A DNA stretch of 64,000 nt from Manduca sexta. Its lineage: Eukaryota; Arthropoda; Insecta; Lepidoptera; Sphingidae. The translations under genes were made by a program, and so were the position numbers. This document shows positions 24,957 to 35,730 of this stretch, piece after piece. The stretch is from positions 11,850,777-11,914,776 of the forward strand of contig NC_051141.1 in the NCBI RefSeq assembly GCF_014839805.1, in the 5' to 3' direction. Numbering within the stretch: position 1 is the stretch's first letter; every line of letters starts with the position of its first letter. The notes beneath the pieces were generated by a model. It made no database searches. It was not told the DNA's origin and saw nothing but the letters and a program-made list of their open reading frames with translations.

Positions 24957-27900
24957 TTTTGGCAATATTTGAAAAAGTATAGAAAACGTAGGTACTTACT
25001 AATTTTTTATGAAATACCTAAGTACCTTCTAGAAAAATCTTGAATAGGTGTAAGTATAAAGTACATAATATTCTAATTTGGTGCAGTAGTAAGTTCGTAT
25101 GTATATTAGTTACTGTGCTAAATTCCTGAAGTCATAGTTTCTAACTAAACGCGGACGGAAACGACTTTTTGTTGAGGTTTTCTTATTTATGTAAAATGAA
25201 TTCATCTTGGTAATCATAAATTCAACTGCTGGTACGTAGGTTTAACAGCTGGTAAACAACTCGAAGACATTTAAACGTGGTAGGCATTTTTGGACATTAG
25301 TATAGCTACACTTACTTACAAGACGTCCTCACCATGGCGTAAGTGTTCGTCGAGCTCAAGTTGTTTGCCGGTTATTTTAGGGTTAGTCAACTTCTGATTT
25401 GGTGAGAGTAGTGAGTGTAATGAAAGTAGACAGCATTTTTGTTGACCTCCAGTTAATGTTAGTTGTTGACTTTACCGCCTGGACACATTTATAAAAAAAA
25501 AAAATTAAATTTGATTGTTTTTTTTATATTCGTTTGTATTTTGCTCTCATTTTATAATTTAATGGTTTTATATATAAAAAAAAATGTTGAACAGTATCTG
25601 AATTTTTTAAATACCTATGTGAATTAAAAATATCACTGAAGCTCATACTATTTTTCAGTACCTTCAGGTAAAGTCTCAAGAAATAATGTCAATATAGTAG
25701 GTAGGTAACTGTGCACCGATATACTTTTTTTTCTGAATGCCTAAAAATCCATAATGTTGCGCGGTAGACACTCCAAAATAATTGATTTATTTTGACTGTA
25801 ATGTTGGCTGTATTGATTTTGTTGTCAACAACTTCAGTATGATGGTGCGATAGTGATTGCGCGTAGTGTTATTGTTTTGTGGAAAAAATTGTGAAACCTA
25901 ACTAAATTCTACACGGTTACTAAAACATTTCGATATAGTTTTCATCTCTTTTCATAATTACTTGTTTTGTTTCTGGAATATGTCATTCTCAAGCTTGGTA
26001 AGTGAGAAAAATTGGTACATCAACACCAGCGTAGGGCGGTGCGATTGTGTGGCAATTGACGGCATTTGTGGGCTTAGCAAGAGTTTTATAACTAAAAACG
26101 ATTTCAATTTATCGGGAAACTTGATTAAATTAGTATTATTACATTTGTTTAGTGAGATATTTAACTTTGAACGAGTTTTTTGAAGGTTTCGGATATGCAT
26201 CCTCCATATTTTACTGCTACGTGCATGGTACCAACTACATAACATCGAGTAGCTATAGAGGCTTTTTTAGCTTGTGTTTCTAATATTTTTGTTGATTGGT
26301 AATTATTATTCGAAAACATTTTTTATTGTGTGTTTATTTTAGTTACTTTTGAATATAAAGATTGATTATTTTATAACCATAGATAACGGTATTGAACGAG
26401 GATTCATGATTGGGTCAGAAATTGGGAAAGAGATTATAGCACCACAAGGCCAGTAACATGCCAATAAGTATTTTAGATAAGGTTAACATAAAACTTATTT
26501 TTGTGATCCATACATTTTATAGTTAAGTATTTATTTTTATTTTTTTTTAATTTTTTATTTTATTATATAAATTTAAGTAAAATAAATTAGGTCATTTTAC
26601 GCATAAAGATATATTTTCTCTTTCTGACTTTTGAGATACTTATCTGCCCACATGATCAACATCTTAAACAAAGACATACATTTTCGAAAATATTACTTAT
26701 TTAGATTTTGGTAATATGTAACATAGTTAGTTTCATCAATTTTAGGGATCAAAATGTAGTGTTTACAAACAATAAGATGCTGTTTAGGTGTCTTAACGAA
26801 AATAAAAAAAAAGTTAACTACCTTTGTCATGATGACAAAACGCCCTATGATGGTGGTATAGAAATACACTGGTAGAAATTTTACTTTATTCTTCTTATTG
26901 GTACTGAAGGTAATTTAGTATGATATAGTTGTGGTTTTATTTCACTACACTAGCTTTATTAACGTCTCTAGAATAGTTATAGCTTATAACTACAGTGTTT
27001 TAACATTGTATTTTTTTAAATATAACAATGTTTAACAAATCAAATTAAGCGAATATATATTCACTGTCATATAAAATACAAAAATTCTGAATACAACATA
27101 TTCATGTTAAAATCACTAAGTGCTAATAAATATCTATACTATTTATGTTTATTGACACTATAGTTGATGATAAAACAAATAGAGAATTATAGTAGTATAG
27201 TCTTCTCAGAGTCATCTATTAATAGTATACATATAGAAACACAAAATGAAGTTACCGTCTTATATGTGTGCTTGTGTACAGAGCAGCGGTAAAGGGTCAA
27301 CATAACCAGATGCCTGCTGGCTTCCCTCGGTGTAGAATTTAATTATCATTAGAAAGGTTTGTACACCGCATTCATGCATATCATACCTATATGTTGTCGG
27401 GTTCCCTATCGGAAACAATTGCCTCTCACCAGTAGGGCAGAGTATGAGTATGCAATCATGATAATAATAATATTCTTAAAAAATTGATTGGCTTTATTTT
27501 GTGGTATTAGAACTTTCAGTGTAAAAAATAAAACACACATACTTGACCATAATATATCTATTACATCTTTCTTTGCTTTAAGATTTCTTTAAAAAAATAT
27601 TTAGGCCAATAAGATATATTGCAGTACATTTGAATAGTGTTATTTATAAATGATTTCTTTTCATGCTATTGTCAAGTAATGTGAAACATTACTAACAAAC
27701 TTGCTATTTTACTGTCAATTGTAACACAATCAACGCCCAAATAAATATTATGTATAGCTAATTAAACCTAGAATTATGTATTATAATTAGTTTGAACCAT
27801 TATAAAACTTATAAAGTGTGGTATCCTGTATTTTAACAATATTAGGAACATTGTGTATTTGTAACTTGGTACTAATATGGGTTTTAATTATACAAATTTG

Positions 27901-28594
27901 TCAAGCATTTGCAAATAACTAATACCTTGCATAATATTTCTGCCCTGCCAGGGGAGTACTATACTGCCCAGATGTTTAATGAATATGTAGATAATTACAT
28001 GTTCAAAAATTATGAGAAATCACCAGCCATACTTTATACAATTGTGTTTATTTGTAGAAGTTGTTTAACATAACGTTTTGTTATTATAGATTAAAATTGT
28101 TTCCAAATTATTGGTTTTATAAAAACTCACATACATGAATATCACACCTTTATTATTGTACGAAGAGAAAGTGTAGAATTACAGCCAGAGTAGACTGACT
28201 TTTCGCTATGTATGTTTCATCCCATGATGTGATAGTGAAGGTTTTATAAGCACAAGTAAAAATAATTTTGGAGTTAGAAGATTAAAACTAACACCCAATG
28301 ATGCTTATTTTGCTAGTTTGCCTTAAAGAACAAATATTACTGACACCTGAGCGTTATATACCTTGCCCCGCACTCATTTGGTTTAAGTCATAATTAGAAA
28401 ATTGATTATATTCAACTTAAAGAGTCTGAAATATGCATGAAAAGTGCTGAAAATGTACCCAAAAATAAGCAAATACCTATTAGGTATTTTTTCTTCAAAT
28501 CAGTACACAATTTGTATTTACCAACATTTATAATATAATATTCATTGTTATAAAAGAAATCGACAATTTAAATGTTCACAATCGGTCTTGATTG
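24957..28594. other. Intergenic, nothing firm
   Basis: AT-rich, with no gene. A moderately GC-richer patch near 27270-27460 (GGTTTGTACACCGCATTCATG, TTGCCTCTCACCAGTAGGGC) may be a repeat fragment. The frames at 25958-26245 lie opposite each other and are not convincing. Confidence 0.4.
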
Positions 28595-28690
28595 CGTTTG
28601 TGGCGTAGTTGTATTTATTTATTGCGCCCACGGTACTACTATCACGCTGAGATCTCAGGTTCGATTTCTGGTTTGGGAAAATTTATCGGT
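28595..28690 (+). mobile_element. Second tRNA-derived SINE family, head fragment
   Basis: GTGGCGTAGTTG (box A-like) and CTCAGGTTCGATTTCTGG (box B), with GGTACTACTATCACGCTGAG between. The head is shared with the element at 52850-53096. Confidence 0.55.
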
Positions 28691-28934
28691 GTTTTTTTAG
28701 TTTTTCATAATCGTACATATTAAACTGACACTTATTTTCCGTTCCGGCAAAAGTTCACTCATCTCATTAAACGAATTATTTATCGGCGAAAAATTTGAAG
28801 TACTGGGTTATTTTTTAGCATAGCCACTTCATTATGCTTGACCGGCAACAATGCAACACAATATTTCACTTATTATTGGTTATCGTAACGAAAAAGAAGT
28901 AATATAACATTGCCTTATATATCGATACATACAA

Positions 28935-29268
28935 GCGGCGATAGCCTAGTTGGGTGTGGAACGGACTGCCGAGACGAATGTCCGCAGGTTCAAATCCCAA
29001 GGGCACACACCTCTGACTTTTCTAAAAAATCATGTGTGTATTCTTTGTGAATTTATCGTTCGCTTTAATGGTGAAGGAAAACATCGTGAGGAAACCTGCA
29101 CATCTGAGACGTTCTTTATAAGAATTTCGAAGGTGTGTGAAGTCTACCAATCCGCACTAGGCCCAAGCGTGGTGGACTAAGGCCTAATCCCTCTCAGTAG
29201 TAGGGGAGGCCCGTGCTCAGCAGTGAGCAAGTATATAATACAGGGCTGATATTATTATTATTATTATG
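28935..29268 (+). mobile_element. tRNA-derived SINE, full length
   Basis: The head carries a pol III box A (TAGCCTAGTTGG, about 28942) and box B (GGTTCAAATCC, about 28987), spaced as in a tRNA. A unique body follows with GGAAAACATCGTGAGGAAAC and GGTGTGTGAAGTCTACCAAT, then a tail GGGCTGATATTATTATT with an (ATT)n end. The chance frame 28950-29180 is not a gene. The family is one I associate with lepidopteran genomes. Confidence 0.85.
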
Positions 29269-29274
29269 TATCGG

Positions 29275-29590
29275 AAAGCGATAGTCTAGGTTGTGGAACG
29301 GACCGCCCAGAGGATTTTCCGCAGGTTCAAAACACAAGGGAACACACCTCTGACTTTTCTAAAATCATGTATGTATTCGATATGAATTACCGATTGTTTT
29401 AACGGTGTAGGAAAACATCGTGAGGCAACCTGCATATTTAGAAGTTTTTTATACGAAAATTGAGGGTGTTTGAAGTCTACTAAACCTCACTAGGCCAGCG
29501 TGGTGGACCAAGGTGTAATCCCTCTCAGTAGCAGAGGAGGCCCGTGCTTAGGAGTAGGACAGTATATAATATAGGGTTGATATTATATAT
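29275..29590 (+). mobile_element. tRNA-derived SINE, second copy head-to-tail
   Basis: Same family as the SINE immediately upstream, more diverged (box A GATAGTCTAGG, box B GGTTCAAAACA). It begins where the (ATT)n tail of the first copy ends. Confidence 0.8.
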
Positions 29591-30046
29591 ACTGGAGATA
29601 TGCACCATTCGGCATCCCATTATTTTAGTCTTTATATGAAAGAATTGGTCATAATGGTCATATATGAAACTGCATATATACATGATCCGGTCTCTAATCA
29701 TAACTTATTCCTATTGGTAGATCATATTATAGTATTCATCCATATTGCATTGTATAAAGTGATGATTGATGCCTTGCTGGTCGGGGTGTCGTTGACCCTT
29801 GAATCGTCGGTCTCGCTCTTTTCATCACTACATTCAAAATTGACTTGATACACGACAATATTTTTGCATCTACACCTCAGCGATGATCCTGTATTCAAAA
29901 TTGAGATAAAGATCTTTTAACCATTGCGGCGTTACTTTATTGTCGAAGCGGAAAGTAAATGTGCAATGAGTGTAATACATATATGAAGCCGAATTTAAAT
30001 AAATCCACATAGTGTGTAAGGTGGTGAAATTATTGCTATACACTAT

Positions 30047-30308
30047 CCCCCTTATTCATAAACGTTTTTTATCTAAGGACGGAGTAAAGCTGTGATAACA
30101 AGCCTGTTTCTCAGTGCCCAACGGCACGGAGAAATAGACATAGGGCCGTTGTGATTGGTTATTATTGGTTATTATTTCAATATTAGCCAATCACAACGGC
30201 CCTACGTCTACGCACTGCGAAGACTGCCATACCGTCAGCACTGAGAAACAGACTTGTTATCACAGCCTTACTCGGTCGTTAGATAAAAAACGTCTATGAA
30301 TAAGGGGG
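30047..30308. mobile_element. MITE, complete copy (TATTCATAAACG family)
   Basis: A 262-base element with inverted ends CCCCCTTATTCATAAACG and, inward from the right, CCCCCTTATTCATAGACG, both leading into TTTTTTATCTAA. It contains internal inverted segments around GGGCCGTTGTGATTGG and CCAATCACAACGGCCC. Flanks read CTAT on the left and TAAG on the right; the duplication could not be settled. Confidence 0.85.
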
Positions 30309-31157
30309 TAAGTTTACAAATTCAAAAGACATTGCTCGTATGTTTGTTTTTTAGAATTAAAAAACATAATTAATTAAATGACTAATTCTTGTCTAAAAGT
30401 TGTGTGTATCACACATTAATATTTACTTATTCAGTGTTTAAGAACATGAATTTTATAGTTTTAAAATAATTCTTTGCCATTAATTTTGAATATTACTTAT
30501 AGCATATCTGCTTGGTTCGACAAATTCGTTCAATTTTGGGATGTAGTTCGCGTCGATGTCTTCGAGTCTAAATCTTTTGTTATATTTACTCGGCTCTTTT
30601 AAGCAATTTTGCGAACTTTCTTTGCGGTACCGCAATATCCAGGCGAAAGTCCGAACTGCAAAACATCGATTCCCATTCCGCAAAGTTCCAAATAGAATTT
30701 AATGATGCACTTGATATTTATTTGTACTATTTATGCAATTTGCGGATTAATGTAATTTTGAGATCTTGTTATTAAGGACTTTAATATTTCGACGATTACA
30801 TGGAAAGGTATTGAGACTATGGGTGGCGGTTCGAACTTACTATCTTTGACCGTTAAGCCATATATTATATAAAAAAGTGATTTATAATTCAAATATTAGA
30901 CTAAAGTGGATTACTTTATTATATCTTGTTAATCATTACAGTTTTAGAATGTTTTTTTATTTTTTTTGTGCATTTAACTTATGTTTATTGATGTCATTTA
31001 CATGTAAAGAGCTTCCACAGGTAGGTATAAGATAACGTTAATTATATTCAAATGCAATATCACCGTTTGACGAAGGAATGTGACGGAACAAGGTATCCGA
31101 TAAACACTAATTTGGCTAATGATATAATGATAGCTTTGCTGGTAAGATATATTTTAT

Positions 31158-31392
31158 ATCCGCCCGGATAGCGACCACCGTACACAAGGTGTTAAAACCC
31201 GCCATAAATGGCCCAAGTAAGTGTGTCACGTTTCGGGATCAGCCGGTATATATCAGGTTCCAGCAGGTCGGTATAATTGTATCGAATGTAGGGGCAATCA
31301 TCTCTGATCAGTCGACATTCTGTTGGACCCACTCCACTTACTATAAAATGCAGTGGGGGTACTTTACCCTAATCAAAAAAAAAAAATATCGA
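31158..31392 (+). mobile_element. Poly(A)-tailed retroelement (SINE or LINE 3' end)
   Basis: Starts CCGCCCGGATAGCGACCACC and ends TTTACCCTAATC plus an A run of about 11. The body includes CACGTTTCGGGATCAGCCGG and ATGCAGTGGGGGTACTTTAC. It is remembered as a repeat in lepidopteran DNA. The open frame across it (31189-31419) is accidental. Confidence 0.5.
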
Positions 31393-33759
31393 GTATACAG
31401 AACAGTTTTATATCGTTAGATTTTTTTTGCGCGATTCGACTAATGAGCTTAACGTTACCGGATTGTTTGTCTACACTGCTCGTAGACAAAATATTACTAA
31501 GTACCTTATATACATGTATTATGTATGAGTAACTCCATTCTAGACTTATTTCATATTACGAGTACTAATCGGTCCGAGATAACCAATCGCCATGTCTACC
31601 GGGACGTGAATAGCAGCTAACAGGCACAAATGCGTGCTTACAACAGCTCGTTCGCTCCTCTTCACTGGGAACCGTTATATGTAGGTATATAAAAATGAAG
31701 CCGCCACAAACGCACAAGTAAATAAACACTTGCATAAGTATAATAAAATTGTCGGCGATGATTACAGTAGAGTGCAAAAATCAACCAATCAAAGTCTGCA
31801 ATCTTCATTTCAACGACAATAGGTCCGACATTGATCTTGTTATAGAGGTCACATTGAATCTCTTGTCACATTGTGTACGTGAATTATTTTGCGATAATAA
31901 TCGAAAGGGGAACAATGTAACTTACTATCTTTTACCGGTTGAATTTGAAAAAAATTTAATAAAAATAGAATTTTAACGGAATTCCCTAATATCGCGTATA
32001 TTATTATATCCGGTCTAAGTAATAAGGAGCCGTAGGTATACATAATCAAGATGTCATAAAGACATTAGGTCATCAAATTACGCCATGTCAAATGTAAATA
32101 ATTGTAATTGATTACAACCAACAAACAAATATGTAAAAATAATAGATATTTAATAAAAGAATATTATATTTAATAAGATTAAGGTTTATAGAGACTTTTC
32201 CCGCCGTCACACATACTATTGCAACTTCTGTAAGCCAAGAACGGTAGCGGCACGCATCTTATGACGCCTAGGGGTGAACCTCGCGGAGTCTCTAAGGGTT
32301 TGGTAGATATGCAATTAACGGTTGTTTGATAACGGCAACCATAGTTGGCCACTTGCTCCTGGAAATCGTGCTCTTGGTCTTTCTAGCTGTTTGCAAGTTA
32401 ATGCATACTGAGTCTACTCTTTGTAGCGTAACATTACGGTACTTAAAGTGGGTGTTATGAAATCTTCCCTCGTCCTTATAATTATTATTAAGTACGTATT
32501 TCTTTTTCGTCAGATTGCTTGTATTATAAAAATACTGTGTCAACCCCAAAAAAAATCTTTTGTGGAGTTAATTTTACCCCAAAAATAAAAGACTAATATA
32601 GAATATTAAGCAGGATACTTGTATTTAAAAGTTATTTCGTACTTATATTTGAATAAATTAATGCGTTTTATTTAATAGGCCTATGTAACTCCAGGTATAA
32701 ATATTATAATCAGTAGGAACCAGATCAATAATAATTATTATACTTTCTTGGTACGGTTACCGAAACCCGAATAAAACAAAAACTTTTATAATTTTCTTAT
32801 AAACATGATGTTATCTCCTCTAAGAATATATGAATATTTTCTTGGCCAATATTTGCTAACTCTAATGTTTAGGTAATTTTTCTTTTAGTTGGCCTACGTG
32901 AACTTCCCTCCTGGTTCAAAATAAATGGTATTTACTAACAGTTCAATTTTACTACAATAATATTAGCAGCACTTTGAAGACAAATAAATTAAAATGAAGA
33001 GAAATATGCTAGGTTAGTATGTTTGCTTACCATCTCTTATTGAATTCATACAGCAAATTGGTCGTTAAAAGCAATAACCAATCACAAAGACTGTCCGTTG
33101 CACCCGATGGCCTCGGCTTAATTTTAAATGACACCTCAATGGTCCAAGCTGTATGAACCCTGCGCCAATTGATAAAGTGCCGATTTTTCAATCGTCAGAT
33201 AAACTCCGTCGTCGGAGGAACATTACAGTTTGAATATAATTTCTATAGAGAACCTGGTAATCGGTACATAGCGATTGAAATTAGTTTAAAATAGTTACAT
33301 AGTTTTAGTTACTTTATTTATATATAAAATATATTTCGGTGTATGGATGGTCTATTAATATCGTGGGATCAAAATCAATAATAATGCCTAGTTTTACCAC
33401 AAACACAGGAATAACGCTTGAGAGATTTTGTCACGTTTTGAAGAATTTACAGCTAAAGCGTCTTTCCTTAAGTTTATCTAATACTTGGCGAATACGAATT
33501 GCGGTGGGAATATGCCTCAGTGCCTTTAACGCATCATGTAAAGCAGTCGCTCCATTTCCCGTCAATATGACAACGATATTATGTGTCAATGATTATATGT
33601 CAATAATTTCAATAAACACTGGCCGAGGTAATAGAAAATTTCAAATAGGTCGATGTAGAGAATTTGAGGATGAAAAGAGTCAACGTAAATATGGTCTCAA
33701 TAAATGCTAACCCTAAAGAAAGAATTAGTTAGTTAAAGAATTAGTTATGTCTATTTATG
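31393..33759. other. Intergenic with one unexplained frame
   Basis: Mostly AT-rich. A 123-codon frame at 33339-33710 on the plus strand (RFCHVLKNLQLKRLSLS, CLSAFNASCKAVAPFP) has no recognised domain; it may be part of a decayed element. Confidence 0.35.
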
Positions 33760-33990
33760 CCGCCAAGCAGCAGTGTTTAGTCACTGGTGTGTTTCGGTTT
33801 GAAGAACAATGAGCCAGTGTAACTAATGGACATAATAAGACTTAACATCTCATGTCTTAGGATGGCGAGCGCAATGGAATACCAAACAATACTTTGTAAT
33901 TCAAGGTGTCGGATGGAGTTTCTTCTGTTTATGGGCGGTCGTATCGCTTACCATGAGGCAAAGGGCAAGCTCATCTCGTCATTGAAAGCA
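33760..33990 (+). mobile_element. Retroelement 3' fragment, diverged
   Basis: Contains ATGAGCCAGTGTAACTAATG, ACTTAACATCTCATGTCTTA, TTTATGGGCGGTCGTATCGC and TTACCATGAGGCAAAGGGCA. This order of blocks matches a very common lepidopteran repeat I take to be a non-LTR element end. The frame 33826-34035 is accidental. Confidence 0.5.
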
Positions 33991-34463
33991 ATAAAAAAAG
34001 AAGTTATAACTAATACACAAATTCATATCCCTTAAATAAAATACATAATATTTAATCCGTAAAAAAGAAACCAAATGACAATGCCAAATCATTATACATT
34101 TAAACTACTCAACAAAGTCTAGGCAACCAGCCAAGTATAACAACTTTTTTATGACCCTTCTTCAAAAAAGGTACTGGCCACTAAAATTTAAAAATGTAGG
34201 TCGATAGTGCATTAAGTATATATATTCGAAATTAAAAAATATTATAATTAAAAAGCAAAATCTTTCCGAAATATGGCGGGAAAACTTAAGTTGGTCGCAG
34301 AGTACGAGATTGTCTTACGTAAAAAGTTGATGGGTTATTATAAGTTTTCGTTTTTTTTCCTTTTTAAAAAAATATCACTATTGCCTTGTAATTTTTGTGA
34401 CTCTTGTGAGTTACATATGTAACGTCGTTATTTAACACAGGTAGATTATAGGTATGTTGGAAG

Positions 34464-35216
34464 TTGAGCGCAGTCAATCGCAAAAGCTGTTACCACGCAA
34501 CCAAGCGTAATTTGCCGATTATGGACCTGCTACAGGGCTTCAGGGCTACAAGACATGTAGCCGAACGTCACCGAGGAAGATGCAGGGTCTCTACCAGGAG
34601 TCAAGACCGTTTTCTGCAAAACGATGTAAGGAGGCAGCCCTATATAGCTGCTCGCTATTTGGCAGAAAGACTCAAGTCTCAGCATCAAGTGGTAATCAGT
34701 GACGTGAACTGCCAGCAGAAGGTTACATGAAGTCAAACTTCACACTCGCAGATCGCTAAGAATTGCGGCCCTGTAACGTGGAAATCGAGGGTCGTTTATT
34801 GTGAGCTATCAAACATTCGATGAACCGACAAACTATGGGAACGTGGTCCGTTTTCGGATTTCATCCCCATTCAAGGAGAACGCTTGTTTGGCGAGTTACT
34901 GGTCGCCAGAGTCCTCAGGAAGTTCATCCTTACCAAGGCGTAATGATAACGGTGTTAGCTGGAATTTGCCCAGGTGGAAGAACAGATCTCGTTTGGATAC
35001 GAGGCAATTTAAATGCAGTCACGAGATTGTGCACTCTATGGTCATCTCTCATCGAAAACAACTCGGCCAAAATTTTATGTTCATGCATGATAAAGCACGT
35101 GCAAACTCCACAGCGCTGATCATGAGTTTGTTCCGCAAGTAAAATATCGCCGTATTGTAGTGGTCTGGTCAGTCCGCCCATCTCAATCCCATTGAGCATG
35201 CGTGGGATTTTCTCGT
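34464..35216 (+). pseudogene. Tc1-like (DD34E) transposase fossil
   Basis: Broken transposase gene readable only by switching frames. In order: HVAERHRGRCRVSTRSQDRF and QPYIAARYLAERLKSQHQV (DNA-binding half); a catalytic first half scattered over two frames (VSYQTFDEPTNYGNVV, then in another frame HPHSRRTLVW and PYQGV); FMFMHDKARANSTALIM (second Asp region, resembling MHDNARPHTA of intact relatives); and AHLNPIEHAWDFL, where the usual SPDLNPIEH has lost its Asp. Stops and frameshifts exclude function. Clear terminal repeats were not found. Confidence 0.8.
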
Positions 35217-35509
35217 AATAAGAGCTTTTTTCACACAGGAACACACACACACACACAGGAACTTTTTTCACACCTTTTCAGAGCATAGAGTCTTAATCCA
35301 CACGCAAGGCTTAAAACAATGTTTTAAAACAAGTAGCTTCCTCTATTAATAGATTAAATGAAAATTATGGTACATCTAAATTAGAGTTGTAATGTGTATT
35401 TTTAATATTTGACTTATAAATTTTCCGTCATCACAAGATAGCTTTTCCCTCCATCACTCTAAGACGCTTCGCAAACCACAATGGGGTAATTCGCAAAATG
35501 TTATTATTT

Positions 35510-35730
35510 ATGTTTATCTAATATTCTGAAAATCTAATACAGAAAAAAATATTAAAATTGGGTAAATAGTGACAAGTTATTATTATATAACCTTTTGAAT
35601 TTTGGTAGAGACGCACGTGACGTCATCGGGAATTACGATGCGTGCGAAAAAATGAAATGGAGCGATATCCCGACTACACGCCCACTCCTGCAGATTGCGA
35701 TATTTCAAACATTAATTAATAAGCTGTAAT
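35510..35730 (-). repeat. Dispersed repeat with a TGACGTCA core, inverted copy
   Basis: The plus strand reads GTGACGTCATCGGGAATTAC then GATGCGTGCGAAAAAATGAA, the complement of the core at 19885-19920. Flanks (GGGATATTGCTTCATCT versus GGGATATCGCTCCATTT) also match. Confidence 0.6.

Noticed and set aside
28935..28998. A tRNA gene (good box A and box B)
   Set aside because: No acceptor stem or anticodon arm closes, and the sequence continues into a SINE body with an ATT tail.
33339..33710. A small gene of 123 codons
   Set aside because: No recognised motif and no splice or poly(A) context. Kept only as an unexplained frame.
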